Shown one piece after another: positions 20,544 through 33,179 of a stretch of 64,000 bases of DNA. The notes beneath the pieces are model-generated. The model saw nothing but the letters and a program-made list of their open reading frames with translations. It had not been told where the DNA came from and searched no databases. The number at the start of each line of letters is the position of its first letter. Positions within the stretch are counted from its first letter, which is position 1. This stretch comes from Aphelenchoides besseyi (Eukaryota > Nematoda > Chromadorea > Rhabditida > Aphelenchoididae): assembly GCA_024699855.1 (NCBI GenBank), contig JAMPIQ010000001.1, forward strand, positions 9,052,001-9,116,000. The letters are read 5' to 3'. The translations under genes were made by a program, and so were the position numbers.

Positions 20544-23500
20544 CTGCAAAACAAAAACATCAAACTCGAACAAACACGCAAATGAGCAGACACGACGATC
20601 GGAAGCCTCAAACCGCGAGATACAAAATCGTGGCCTTTGGCCCGAAACGAAATTGGAAACATTTTCACCTGTCACATGCAATTCAAATGCCAACTGCCCT
20701 CTGAAGTTCGTTTTCACACGTTCGGGAATTGCGACAACAAGTTAGACGAACACGCAAACTCGACGTCGAGAAGGAAGTACAATCCTGTCAGCAATTCATT
20801 TGAGCGGCCCGTCGATCAAACGACAAGTGGGTCACAATCGACGTGGAGATCGTCGATCGGAGAGAAAAGGGTTTCCCTCGTTCGTCGACGAAATCCATCG
20901 ATCTCACGTGCCGATCGCGTCACAGCTCTCGATGACACGAGCTGCGCAAATCGGCGTCAAAAAAAGACAAAAGTTTTTTGTTTACGCGTTTTAGAAATAA
21001 ACACGAAGAAGATCAGCAGCTGAAAAGAGACGAAAGAATCGGACGCGATGTTTTCTTGATGTTTGATTCCTTCGACGCCGCGAAGAAAACAGATGAGGTG
21101 GAAAGCGAGGGGTCAGCTGCGCAGATTGGTGACCGTTCCATTCAAAGTCTTTCCCCTCGAAAGACGCGTCCCAACGTGTCTTCCAAAAACGTTGACCCAA
21201 AAAAACAAAAATTGTTTTTCGTTTTCCTCCGAAAGTTCAACGGCCAAAAAAAGCTAGAAAAAGGGTTTTTTGATCGCATTACGTCACTCTCGATTTCCGG
21301 AGCTCAAGAAAAGATCGTTGATTAACGTCGTGAACTCGTTGGTAACATCAACTTTTCTGTTTGTGGCCTAATAATCGGATTTCGATTATAAGCCTCAAAA
21401 TAGCCGGGCGCTCAAGTGGAAAGAATCCCGTTGGCATCCAGTTTTTGTGTCCGCTTCTGGTCAGTGAGTTTAATGAAAAGCGCCCACTCAAAAACGCCAA
21501 TTTTACACGTTCGGAAAACCGACGAACGGCGTCCGAATTACTCAACGGATTTTTTCGAAGTCCACGATCCAATCGGATTCCCGTAGTTCGAAGGCGTTTG
21601 AATGAAAAAGCGCGAAAATGCGCAGACCACAGAGACGACGAACGACTGAAATCGGCCATCTGCGTGTTTGGCCAAAAACGTTTGTTGGCCGCGCAGAAAT
21701 CATTCGAATCGACATCTCCAACCCCCGCGTTCAGAGGCCGTCGTTTGGCCAAAACGTGCTGTAAAGAAGAAAAAAATTTGATGGACAGCAGAGACGACCG
21801 GTCACGCTTCGTGGTTGTCGGAAAGCGGATCCGAAACGGAACGCTGTTCGGCGCCAACAGACTCATGATTGGGAACGAGCGCAAAATCGAAAGCTGATGA
21901 GACGAAGAGAGTGCAAAATTGGGTCCTCCGACCAAAAACACTTTCGCTTTTTCCGTTCAATGGATTTGCATGTCATAAAAACGGAAACAGTTCGCGTGAA
22001 GCGGATGATCGGAATGTAAAACAAAAACTCTCATCAAACGTGGCAGAAGTTCGCGCGAACGCGGGATTCCGTTTCCTTTTTGCGAAACGTCGTCAATCTG
22101 CTCCAACGACGTCCACTGGTCTTATGGTACCCGGCCAAAAACCGCTTCTGCCAACAGCTTGGCATTTACGATCATAAGCGAACTCTTGAGTCTGACGTCA
22201 AGTCGAAGAGACCGATCGGTCTCCGCGTCCAAATCGCGGCCAAAACAACGTGTCCTCAAGAATCGCAAAAACAAGTTGACCTCCCGGAGCAGCAGCTTCT
22301 CGTCAAAAACAATCGGACGGCCGCAGAGGGCGGACGCATGAAGCAAAAGCACGTGGTTCGTTCGCTTCGACTGCGAACTTCGCAGCAAAAAAATTCCTCT
22401 CCAACTGACTTCTCGGTTTCGCTTTCAAGGCCGCTGCAACGCTTCGGAATTGTCGAAACGCGAAAGTTTACGCGCATTCTGATCGAAAACAAAATCACGT
22501 CATTGACCCCAAAAACAAATTCATCATTACACCCGAATGCGCAGGTTTTGTCATCTGAATTCCTCTGCAAAAGTTCTTTTTTATCATTTTGCTCAAAATT
22601 CCGCTGATTCGCGTTTTCCCGCTAACTGTCGACTGTTTTCGCTTACCGACTGGTTATCAGAAGTCCTCTTACATGAACAGCGCGGTAATTCGATCAAAAC
22701 AACTTCCCCGTTACCGTAAAACGTTCTGCGGTGATAAAAAAAGAACGATCGTCGTTCGGCGGAAGCCGCTGACAATTCCAATCGTTTTTGAGCGCAACAA
22801 ACTCGACGGTAACGCCGGGATTCAGCGTCTTATCACAAGACGATCGACGGAAAAGAAAAAGTCGGAAACTGCCAACAAATCGAATGAAGCGCGTGAATGG
22901 CCGTTAAAATCGTGTTCGACTCCCGATAAACAAACGTCATTCGGCTCATCACTTTGCTGCCAAGCACTTGAATTAAATTCGACACAATTTCAGAAGTCTG
23001 ATCGCCTGGTTTCCATCATCTACAGATTGAGCTTTTGAGCTCACGGTAAGCCGCCGAAAGCGCAGTTTTTCCGTTTAGCTCCAAATTTCAAATGCAAACA
23101 TTCTGCAGTTCGACCTTAGAGACCGAACGGTCTTCATGTTTGCACTTGTCCTCAGGAGTCGTGAACTAACTCGGAGAGTGCCGCAATGATAACAAATGAC
23201 TTTATCAAATTTGTTGCGAATTTGAGCAGCTGAACGTTCGTTTGAGGGTGGAAAGTTGTCCAGAGACTTGAACGGGATTAGAGGCGGAGAAAGTGCACAA
23301 AGAAATGTACTTCTCCACTAATCTTCGACTTCCCGTAAAAACAAAATGTAATTGGATTTCGGTTGTATTATTAGAAATTGGATTCTGATCGCTTGATGTC
23401 AGTGAACGGAAAGTTATCCTTGAATTGAAAGCGACGAGTTTGCGCAAAAGATCCAGAAACCGAACTCGTGATTTCGAGGTCATGGACATCAAAAGAAGAG

Positions 23501-25879
23501 GGAACGTTCGAACACAAAAATAGAATCGAAGGACGTGGAATAACCTTTTGGAGGGTGCGAGAAAAGACGAAAATTTGAATCAGCGTCGTTAATTGCAGCA
23601 ACTTTCATTACGAGTAGCAAATGACAGAGAAGTCTTTAAAGATTACAACTCGCTAACGATTTTATACTTCAAAGGCGAAAACGTAAACACAAAACGACCA
23701 GCTCGCAGCTGTTTGATTGTGCAGCGAAGGGGACCAGAAACCAATTAGTCAACTCGAGAGAACTTCCAAATTTAGAAAACAAACGAATTTCCTGCTTTCG
23801 CGTAAAGTTCGGGATGTCAAGTTCGTAGTTTGCTTTGTTCCTGTTATCTGTTCATTGAAATGCAACGCAAAGCCACTGAGTGTCCGTTCCAATTGGATGG
23901 GCGTAAAGCGAAAACAACCGAACGCTGCACTTTAACGTTCCCCACCGGCTGTTTGCTTCTTCGCGAGTTCACCGTCCATGCGAATTGGTTTCTGGTCCCA
24001 AATGGCGATAAAACGCACAAAACAACTTATCAAAAAAGAATAGAAACTGCAATTTCAACGTCAACAAGCATCCTCATCAATTTGTTTGATCAGAATGTGT
24101 AACCCGAGTGATCACTTTGATCCACGCGTCTCCGCTACTTCCTCGTTGTTTACGCGAAGTCTTCGCTCTTTCGGCGTTCAAATTCCCAGGCTCCAAAGCG
24201 AACTTTTTGGGCAGAAGACCGAACGACAATTGAAAGTGTCATTTCGTTTCACGCGAAAGGAATCAGCTTTTTATTTGGACGGCGATGAAGTCGGGAAAAC
24301 GCGCTGAAGGTCCGCGCTGCAAAAACAACCTCGTGCTTAGCGATGAGGAACAAAAACACGCGACCAAAAATAAACACAAAACCGAAGAATTTCGCTCTCA
24401 GCGTTCGACAGCAAAAGAAAAAGGGCGCTAAAGTGAACTCTCGGTCGACGTTGTCGCCACGACTGTTCGCAACAAATTGGCACGATTGCCTTATCACTTT
24501 CACGTGTTTGGAGCTCTGAAACCCCCTCATTGTGCTCGACAATAATCTCTGAACATCGAAAGCGGCGAAATTGGGAAAACAACTTGGAAACCAGAAGGTC
24601 GATTGTGATCATCAAAAATCACTTCGAGTTGCTTGTCATTTTGTTTTTGTAATTGGAGTTCCGCATTTCAGTTTGGGACGATTGTTATTTCAACTCGTGA
24701 CCTTCGAATCGATGTCAAGGGCAACACACGTAAAATTTCGATTAAAATCGGACCTTGAAATTTACAGTCGTTTTTGCCCGAACATCCGAATCTCAGTTTC
24801 TTTCAAGGTCATTCGAACTCACGGCTTCGGTTTCCTTTTGACCGTCGCCCAACAAACCCGGAGGTTCAAATGTTCGGCGGTTTGGATTATGGAAATCGGC
24901 ATCGAGTTAAAAAACGGAGATTTCGAACAACAAATTGGTTTTGCAATGGAAAACAACCCAAATGGCTTTCGTCTGTTTTCGTCGATGGACGCGAAGCTTT
25001 GAATTCGATTTGGGAAACTGCGGATTAAACACAACCGCAGAGTAAACGGCGATTCGTTGGATTTGCGAATCAAAACGAAGATCATTTCAACGGCAACTCG
25101 AGAAACAAAGCGGCTTTTAGTAGTTGAATGAACCCACTTGAAATGTTTTCAAGTCTCAAGTTTCTTCGATGACAACAAGTTGCCTTTTAGTTTCGGCCAA
25201 ATAAAAAGTCGAAAAGAAGAAATCAAAAATCTCTTACTCATCTCGGTAGTTGCTTTCAAACGACCGAGTGGATTTCCTCGACTGTTTTGCCAACTGTTCT
25301 TTAGTGTCTTAGTGGACGTTTTTGGAGGAGAACGTCGAGCGTCTTGTTGGCACGAAAACGTGACCCGTTCGAATTCCCAATGCAACTCCGAAATAACAAA
25401 AACACAAGGGATGATCGTCTACCGTGAATTGAAATCAACGTTAATTACTTTCTATTCATAACTCGGATTGAAAGTGCATTTAGTTTACGAATTCCATTTG
25501 CTACCGAAAAACTTTGCTGATTCTCATTAGGGAAACGACCGGTTCGGGAGCTCGAGATAATCCATTGAGTCCATTTGTTGGCACGCGATGGTATCTTTCG
25601 TAATGAAGAGGATTGGATGAATAGAACAAAACGCGCCGATGAGAGCGCGACGAACCCAACGCATTAGTCTGAATAACTATTTACAGCTAATATAAGAGTG
25701 TTCATTGGCCGAAGTGTATTCATGAACGTCGCAGCAATTGAACTTCTGTTTTCTGTAATCTAATTTCCCATTAATTCAACATAGCAACTTGTGTATTCCA
25801 AATTCAATTGACCACAATCTTCATTTAATAATCCGTTAATAAGTTTATTATTTAAAATAAAAAACGTTAAACAGAGCAG
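20544..25879. other. 5.3 kb non-coding block, likely 5' intron/promoter of AMPK gamma
   Basis: The many open frames here are an effect of composition: several overlap on both strands, none shows a domain, a membrane segment or matching splice sites, and none is followed by AATAAA at a fitting distance. The AMPK gamma coding exon begins at an acceptor at 20543, so the true 5' exon must lie within or beyond this block. A and T runs recur at roughly helical spacing, for example around 21185-21270. No transposon ends or tandem repeats were recognised. Confidence 0.5.
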
Positions 25880-27291
25880 TTACCACTCTTCGTCGCCGTT
25901 AAGAACCACCGGATACTCTTCATCGTCCAAAACGTAGTCGAAACTTTCCGACGAGATCGTTTCCCACCAAAGATGCTGAATGGAGACGTGCAGAAAGAAT
26001 TTGATTCGATCTGAAGGTGCCCATCGTAAAACATTATTTCCGTCCTCTTTGTTAATTGACAGAAGATTGGCGTCTGAATCAGAAAATGGAATAGTCAGAA
26101 GCTCGCAGTTTTGCTTGTTGAAAAACTGACTTTGAACAACTTTCTCTAAATACTTTTGTTCGGAGTCGATTTGATAGCACTCAGCTTTCAGATGAACTTC
26201 AAAAGCTACTTTCTGAATGTGCGGAAATTCACTTAACGTTTCTTCAGCAAACCGTTTCAGTAACGTGAGATAACGAACAATTGGCTGGTGATGATTTTGT
26301 GCCGACTGGAACAAAGGTATAAAAGATATGAAATCGGAATACTTACATAAATTGTAAAGGACCCAGCGAAAAAAAGCTTTTGGAGTTGTGGCAAAAAGCG
26401 GCAAAAATCGCTTTTTAAAAGCATATAGTAACTCTCGTTGGTTATTGTAATTGAAACTTCGCGAACCGCCTGATTGATCGGACACACATTCCTGAACCAA
26501 ATAATCGACAGTATTGTTATAAGGAACATACTCAGTAACAATGTCAGAAGCGCTGTCAACGATTAAACGCAAACTACGAATTGAATGTCGAAAGATAACG
26601 TCGAGTGGCATCTGAAATAAACATTAAGGACTTTGAAAATCATTTTAAACTTACTGGATAATAACGCCGACCTAGAAATCGCATTGAGAGATCGGTTTGA
26701 AAGATGTCGAGTTTCATTGGAGTGTAGTAGTTATATAAGTGTAGGAAAAAAGCTGAACACTGAAGGACTTTGAGAGCGGGACTCAAGCGACCGAAAGTTT
26801 CTTCGATAATCGGACAGCGATGAGAAGACGTTATGGAGAGATTTGGTGTGCCTGAAGAATGAGTGACTAATAAAATCAATTCAAATGCTCACCATACAAG
26901 AGATCGGTTACTTGTCTACTGATGGTTGGCGAATTGAAAGTTCTGTGTTTAACGATTGTAAAGTTTTGGAATTCTGGCTGAACTAGCTTCAGAATTGCGA
27001 TACAAGTTGGCTCATCGACTGCACACAACGAAAGAATACTCGACGGAAAGAGATAGGTGGACGAAACAGATCGTTCTAAAGTCAACTGAAGACTTTTGTT
27101 TTTTAGAAGTCGTCGAGCAGAGCAAATAAAGTTTTGTGAAATGATCTAAACAGCAATACAAGGACATGAATAAGACTAACCATCGTACGAAAATCATCTT
27201 TCTTCGAGGTCGGAAATCGATGTCTGACACGATGGCAATAGAAAACATCGCAAGCCATCGGATTGAGTTTCGGTCTTTGAAGCTCCATCAT
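25880..27291 (-). CDS. Unrecognised alpha-helical protein, about 430 residues
   Basis: Four exon pieces join in frame from the ATG 27291 (MMELQRPKLNPMACDVFYCH). A 35-nt intron (GTTAGT..TTTAG) leads to SARRLLKNKSLQLTLERSVS. Further pieces include PEFQNFTIVKHRTF, LKVLQCSAFFLHLYNY, DIFQTDLSMRFLGRRYYP and the long last exon, ending VVLNGDEEW at 25880. AATAAA lies at 25843-25848. No signal peptide or membrane segment; mostly helical with scattered Trp and Cys. I do not recognise a family; a kinetochore or cell-cycle scaffold is only a guess. A splice-like pair inside the last exon (26306-26346) would break the frame, so it is read as coding. Confidence 0.65.
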
Positions 27292-27458
27292 GTACAAAAA
27301 GTGTTTGCAAAAAAAGAGATAATCACAACAAGGAATAGACAGATAGCCAATGATTATTTTCTTCTTAAGACTTTCGATTACATTGGAAACACTTTCATGT
27401 TCTTCCGAATTTCAACTTCGTTATTTATTAACACGATTATGACAACGATCGAAAGAAA

Positions 27459-29106
27459 TTAGTTTCGAGCTTTTGCGAATCCGACACGACGTCGTTGAAT
27501 GTCATGAACATTACAATAAGCTCGTGTAAATGCATCTAAAATGCTCATTTTACTTTTACATACACGATGTCCACTAACCTCCCAAAATCCACAGATTGTC
27601 ATCACCATCTCCAAGAGCGAGTTGACAATATCCTCCACCGGCTTTGAGGAGCATTTGTTCAGACGGAATAGTGTATCTGCGGCCGTTGATTAAGAGGGTC
27701 ACAGCAACATTAGCGTTACAATCAACTACGTAACCGCCTTGAACTGCTTCTGCTCCAACACTTCTAGCCATTTGGCGCACAATTGAGGCCGGTGCAATAA
27801 TAAGACTTGTTCCGGAATCTAAAAAATATTTACCAGAGACTCCAAATTTCTGTCACCTGTGATTGCTTTGAAACTTCCAGATGTACGAAGACGACCCATT
27901 TGAAATTGAGAAACGGTGAATTGCCAGTAAGGCACTAATCAGCCTTTTAAATTAATTAGAATCTAAACACGCACCTCCTTTATCGACATTGACGTATCCT
28001 TCAACCCGGCCACAATGTTGCTTATCAATTCCACCTGTAACAAGTTATTTTATGTGTAGAAAAACAACTAATGACCGAAAGTAATCAAGCCGCCGTTCTC
28101 GCAGGTTCCAGAACCCGGACATTTTCGCATGTACGTTGTAAAGATTGGAGCATCAAGTATACCTTGACGCCAAGCTTCGTGCACAATCGATGAGCCTCGA
28201 TCTCTGCTTGGTAAGCTCGATCCCAAACCCAAAATCCCCTGTAATGTTTTAATGGGCAATTAAAGCAAAACGATTTGCCGACTTCATCACTGAACTGCAT
28301 GGAGCTTCCGACGCCAAAGGTAATTGGCTTTTTCATTCGCATTTGTTTGCCTTTTGGATCTCCAAACTAAAACGACATTTCAATTAAAAACAGATTTCCG
28401 TGCGCTCACGGCAAAGATATCTGTAAAATAGCGGCCCCGAACGCTGCCAGTGCCTGTAATACGATAAAATCTTGCACTCATCATTTATACGGCTTGTTAT
28501 TATATTTAAAAACTCACCGTAATGAACTTCGAAAGGATACGAAGTGGCTCGTGAAGTCTGTGAAGCATCCGGATCGTAGACTCCGCGACCACTCGAGCAG
28601 GCCTTAGCTAAGGGGCCTAAAAAAGGATTTATTATTATTGAAAGTTGGAAATTACTCGACCTGACGAACGGCATCCTTTTTGCGGAACCCAAAGTATACT
28701 GCTACCGGTATCAAAAACGACATTAAAACCTTGTAGACAGAATATAATTTTTAAAAAAAAAACCCACTTTGCGGAGGGGTACCCATGGACATCCGACCTG
28801 AAAGACGAGTGATTTATCGACATGTTTAAACAACTGGTTTTCTGCGAACAGACAGATAATTTTGTTTCTATCGAGTAAAATCAATTAGAAAACAATGTTT
28901 CAAGTTATTGCACATTTTTAAAACTAACCTCTGTACTGGACTGCACCAACGGAATTTAAGCCCTCTCCATAGATGTCAAAGGCCTTCAGAGTATTGTTGT
29001 TGTGAACACGCTTAACGAATTGAACATCGACAGTGAACGCTGAAGCATCGACAAACGACACGAGAGCAGAGCCGATCAGAAGGCCGGAAACTAACAACGA
29101 GACCAT
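27459..29106 (-). CDS. Pepsin-like aspartyl protease (1)
   Basis: Secreted A1-family protease of the nematode ASP type, probably digestive. The ATG 29106 starts a signal peptide (MVSLLVSGLLIGSALVSFVD). A short pro-region leads to VQYRG and GTPPQ, then the first catalytic motif FDTGSSILWVP and the Cys pair KGCRSS. Blocks for ILGLGSSLPS, HEAWRQGILDAPIF and CPGSGTCENGGLITFG follow. The second catalytic motif is DSGTSLIIAP. Near the end are IPSEQMLLKAGGGYCQLAL and WILGG, and the last exon reads DAFTRAYCNVHD...VGFAKARN. Both Asp residues are kept. Introns are about 42-60 nt. A TATA box lies about 63 nt upstream of the ATG. It lies head to tail with protease 2. Confidence 0.9.
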
Positions 29107-29168
29107 TGGGACGGATGACTGTGTCGTTCGACGGTTTGAAATGCGACTGCAAAGCATCAGAACAGACA

Positions 29169-29175
29169 ATTTATA
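29169..29175 (-). promoter_or_regulatory. TATA box (TATAAAT) of protease 1
   Basis: TATAAAT on the minus strand, 63-69 nt before the ATG at 29106. Core promoter position for a highly expressed secreted enzyme. Confidence 0.55.
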
Positions 29176-29697
29176 TCGTTCAATGTACTGCCCGAGTTCT
29201 TTTCGTTGTGCATTGTTATCTGATTATTTGTTCAGTTGAACAAATGTCACGAGAGGAAATGTCGAACGTCTAACTGATTCTTAGAAGTGCGGACAGATAC
29301 CCATGGAACGTTGCGAGATTCACGTCAACCTATCCATTTGGTTATTTGAAAGACAAACATCCGGTTTTCTAAACGCTTTCCATTTTGACGTAGATGGCAG
29401 TTTTCGAAAGTGAATTCGCTTGCAAAGTAATTATTAACCAGAATGAAACACTTCGTCGTCGATTCGTTTTTGATTCGACAAATATAACGTGCAAATTTGA
29501 AAGTCGGTTGCAACGATATGTCAAGGAAGAAGGACTGTGAACACTAATTGAACTGATCAAGTGGTACGTTCTTGATGCCTACAGCTTGCTATTTGAGTGT
29601 TTCTGTTGTCCAGTTATCATCACATTCAATTAACTGTTAGTTTATTAACAAATATGAAAGATGATGTTCGATGAGAACGACTTCAAGATTGAGCGAA
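29176..29697. other. Intergenic between the two minus-strand proteases
   Basis: Contains the promoter side of protease 1 and the 3' UTR of protease 2, whose AATAAA is at 29641-29646 on the minus strand. No further gene recognised. Confidence 0.4.
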
Positions 29698-31083
29698 TTA
29701 AGTTCGATAGGGGCGTTTGAGTTTCGCAAATGCTACTTCTCGTTTCTCGAAATTGTGCACTTGACAAAAGGAACGAGTAAACGGTGTTCCTAACAAATCA
29801 TTAACGAATTTTCTCACTTCACTAACCGAGAATCCACAATCCGAAGTTTCCGGACTGCATTGCCAACTGACAACTACCGTTACCCAAGTCAAGAAGAAGA
29901 TGTTTAGACGGAATTCGATATCGACGACCATTAATTTGGAGATCGAGGTTAAAACGACGGGAACACGACAAAATGTAATTTCCATCCAAATTCTGAGCTC
30001 CGACTCCGCTTGCAAACCGTTCAGCTTCAAATAGTGGCAGAACGATCAAACTCGTACCAGAATCTACAAAAGGGCTTGTTAAGTGTTATGAGACCTTCAC
30101 AAATTCTATTACCTGTGATCGCTTTAACCTTTTGGTTATACGATGCACGACCCATTTTACTCGAATCGATAGAGAACTGCCAATAACTAACGAAAGGATC
30201 AACTTTGATCCAATTTTTTGCCCGTGTACAATGCTTGCTATCTTGAGCTCCAATTTCAATCACTCCGCCATCATCACAGTTACCAGAGCCCGGACATTTC
30301 TTCATGAACGTCGAGAAAACGGGCTCATCCAAGACGTTTTGACGCCAAGCCTCGTGAATCACAGATGTTCCTTCTTCCGATGGAATCGATCCAAGACCTA
30401 ATATCCCTTCGTCTGTATAATACGCTTGACTTGCTGCGCCAAAGAGAATCGGTATGTCGAGTTTAAGTTGTGGACCATTCGGATTTCCAAACTGAAATTG
30501 AAGAGCAATTAAAACAATCTTGAAGAACATACTGCAAAGATCTCTTTGTACAATTCTCCGCTGGCAGAGCCTACAAGTGGGTGTGATTAGTAATCCAACG
30601 TTTGAAGCAATACCAGTCCCGTAGGCGACCGTAAAAGGTCGTCCGGTGTATTCCGAAGTTCGAGAACGTTGGGGATCATAACCGTTTGGACAGTTCTTAG
30701 CGAGTGGACCTAAATGCTTGTATAAAAAGATCTTTACTTTGTGAATACCCGTAGATTTGCAATCTTTTTTTGGTACCCAAAAAATTGTTGATCCACTGTC
30801 AAATGTAATCTTGAAGTTTTGAGGAGGGCTGCCGAGAGAAACTTCTCCACGATACTGGACATTCGCCAAATTTGAAAGCTGCTGACCGTAGGCATCAAAT
30901 TGAACAGGAATCCGCGTGTTGTTTCCTACAATATAAGAATGGAATCATCTATTTGATTGTCCTACGAGTAATTGTACGAGCAATCCGTTGGATGGCAATT
31001 GAGAAGGACGTTGCGTTAACTGAGAATGCGAATCCAAAAAAGAAAACGACCCACAGATTGATCATTTCGAGCGAAAAGAACAT
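29698..31083 (-). CDS. Pepsin-like aspartyl protease (2), DSGST in first lobe
   Basis: A1 aspartyl protease. The ATG 31083 begins a signal sequence with core NLWVVFFFGFAFSVNA, then a pro-region TSFSIAIQRIARTITR. A short intron joins NNTRIPVQFDAYGQQLSN to ANVQYRGEVSLGSPPQNF. The first catalytic motif reads FDSGSTIFW rather than the usual DTGSS; the catalytic Asp is kept. Next come AYGTG, a Cys loop, CPGSGNCDDGGVIEIG and the second motif DSGTSLIVLP. It ends WILG, then DPFTRSFCQVHNFEKREVAFAKL plus a 6-residue basic tail. AATAAA lies at 29641-29646. It pairs with protease 1, but the sequences are clearly diverged. Confidence 0.88.
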
Positions 31084-31114
31084 TCGTTTTTGAATGACAC
31101 CGGCGGCTGACTTC

Positions 31115-31121
31115 TTTTATA
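31115..31121 (-). promoter_or_regulatory. TATA box (TATAAAA) of protease 2
   Basis: TATAAAA on the minus strand, 32-38 nt before the ATG at 31083, so the 5' UTR would be only a few nucleotides. This suggests either a very short leader or that the internal ATG (MINLW) is used. Confidence 0.55.
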
Positions 31122-31788
31122 TTCGCAAAAGTGCCAATGGGAATCTGATGAGTGGTGTTAACCTTTTCACTTCCGTCATGACACGGCTATTTGAACAGAA
31201 GTGATGTTAACCGATTTTGTTGACAGTCGAGTTGTTAGACGATCGTTTGTTCAAACACGTAATTTCATTTCCGTTTGTTCATTTCGTATTAAAATTTTGT
31301 CAATGGCTCATAGAATTGTTTTGTGTTCCATTGATGGTGAAACTGAACTTTTGCGACAAAATCAATGTATCACTTCAGACCGTCTATTCACCGAAGTTAT
31401 TTATAATTCTGCCACTCAAATGTCGTAACAACATCACAAAAGATAGCAGCCGATTGATCCAAAGGATTGTTTATCTCTCGTTTAGTTGCTGGTCAGATTA
31501 AACTCAGTCTGAGCTTATGAATCGAGATGCCGTTTTGTACAGTCGCTTGCATGCTTTGAACAATTGACGATTTAACATCAACAGAAAATGTTTTTTCTAG
31601 CCATTCGTCGCTAAACGGCCGACAAACCGAAAGACGCAGATGCTGCGAATGACCAGAGAAGCCCACTATTCATTTTTTGTGCCTCCTAATTATTCGCCTT
31701 CGTATTTATATTCGAGTGTTCTTTTGTATCTAATCTCCCCGTTTTTGCAGAGTTGACGGTGTCCGTGGGCAAAACTCATGATTTTGAA
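31122..31788. other. Divergent promoter region, protease 2 and SET gene
   Basis: Shared upstream region. Its right end holds TTTTTGCAG at 31742-31750, a good acceptor 38 nt before the SET gene ATG with no visible donor partner. That would fit an SL trans-splice site. No other gene seen. Confidence 0.4.
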
Positions 31789-33179
31789 ATGTCGGGCGAT
31801 GATCCGATGGTAATCGATGTAATGGCCATCAATGCGACTACATTATGACCATCTGTTTCAGTTCACAGAAAGCGATTATTGGCGTCAATGGCAAGAAAAA
31901 GAGGAAAAGAAAAACGCGGTGGTTTTGGTTGACGATATTTCATTCAGACAAGAAAGATGGCCGATTCCGGTCATCAACGAAGTGAATTGCGATACCATTA
32001 ACTCTCGCTTTCAATACGGAGTGCATTCGATTCGCGCAGGGAAACATGCAAAATCGGTCAGTTTTACAATTGGGGCCTACTCATCCGGGTGTTTTCAGGA
32101 GAAATGTTGCGATTGCGAGGACGGAAAATGCAAAACGTCAAGTTGCTATTGTTATGCCAACTCCAATATTCGTGTTAAAGTAATCTCCAGAAGCTTTTGA
32201 GTTGTGATTTTTGCTTTAGAATGGAAAGATCTCGAATTTGCGCGCCGTCATTAATGAGCCAATGGATCGTGTTCTTTTGGAGTGTCGCAAAGAATGCACT
32301 TGCAAACGAAAGTGCTCGAACAGATTCACTTCTCAACGAATTAAGTCACGTGTAGACATCAACTATTTCGACGGGAAAGATTTTGGCGTTCGCATTCGGG
32401 ACTATTGCCAAAAAGGTGCGCAAATGTTGTGGAGCGTTTTCTGATGGCCATTTAGGCACATTTTTTTGCGAATACGTGGGCGAGATTTTGAACAGAAATG
32501 GACGTGAAAACACGCATTTTCAGTTCGGTATTCACAAAGCAAAAGTTTGTCTCTTTGTTCGCCTATTCTTTGAATTTGTTTCAGAAGACCAAAAATCGCG
32601 AGAGTTACATCGATGCAAAAGTTTATTCGAACATCGGTCGTTTTCTTAATCATGCCTGCAATCCAAACCTTTTACCTTTTCTCTTTGTTGCAAGATCGAA
32701 TAGCTCGTTGAGTTATCCGCAGTTGGGTTTCGTTTTCTTTCGTGACGTGATCCCCGGTCAGGAACTAACCATCGATTACGGACCCGACTATTGGGAAGAT
32801 CGCAATATCCAATGCTGCTGTGGTTACACCAATTGCATTAAACCGCCGAAAGAAGTACGAGGTCAGTCAACTCATTTGATTGTCGAGTAACTTGTTTGCA
32901 GAAAAATCGAAAATCAAACGAAAAAATGATGCAATTTTGGAAGCAGCAGAAGATAAACGTTGCAGTCGATTGGTTGATGAGTTCGAACGTTGTCGAAAAC
33001 GATTAGAGTTGATTCGAAAAGGCGAATCAATTGAAAACACTTTGAAGTTGATTCCGGAGCCTCATCATATCAGCAGACCACGTAAACCGTCAAAACAAGC
33101 TACAAGCTCCAAAACTCGAGATTTAAGTCCACTGGTTTGGCCGGACAAAACAAATTTGATGCCAATCACTCTCGACTAA
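31789..33179 (+). CDS. SET-domain histone methyltransferase, G9a/SUV39-like
   Basis: Probable H3K9-type lysine methyltransferase, nuclear. The ATG 31789 (MSGDDPM) splices over about 50 nt to FTESDYWRQWQEKEEK. A pre-SET zinc region shows CCDCEDGKCKTSSCYCYA and ECRKECTCKRKCSNR. The SET core has LGTFFCEYVGEIL, then DAKVYSNIGRFLNHACNPNL (the NHxC signature) and FFRDVIPGQELTIDYG. Post-SET Cys follow in YWEDRNIQCCCGYTNCIK. The YWEDR...Y layout resembles EHMT/G9a more than SUV39. There is no chromodomain or ankyrin block, so it is a short form of about 400 residues. A basic C-terminal tail (about 33.0-33.18 kb) ends NLMPITLD. Confidence 0.87.

Noticed and set aside
20544..25500. Many open frames of 60-200 codons on both strands
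   Set aside because: They overlap on opposite strands, lack domains, membrane segments, splice partners and poly(A) signals, and seem to follow from low TAA/TAG content in CpG-rich sequence.
26306..26346. Canonical-looking 41-nt intron (GTAAGT..TTCCAG) in the last exon of the unknown helical gene
   Set aside because: Removing it shifts the frame to an early stop, while reading through gives continuous protein-like sequence.
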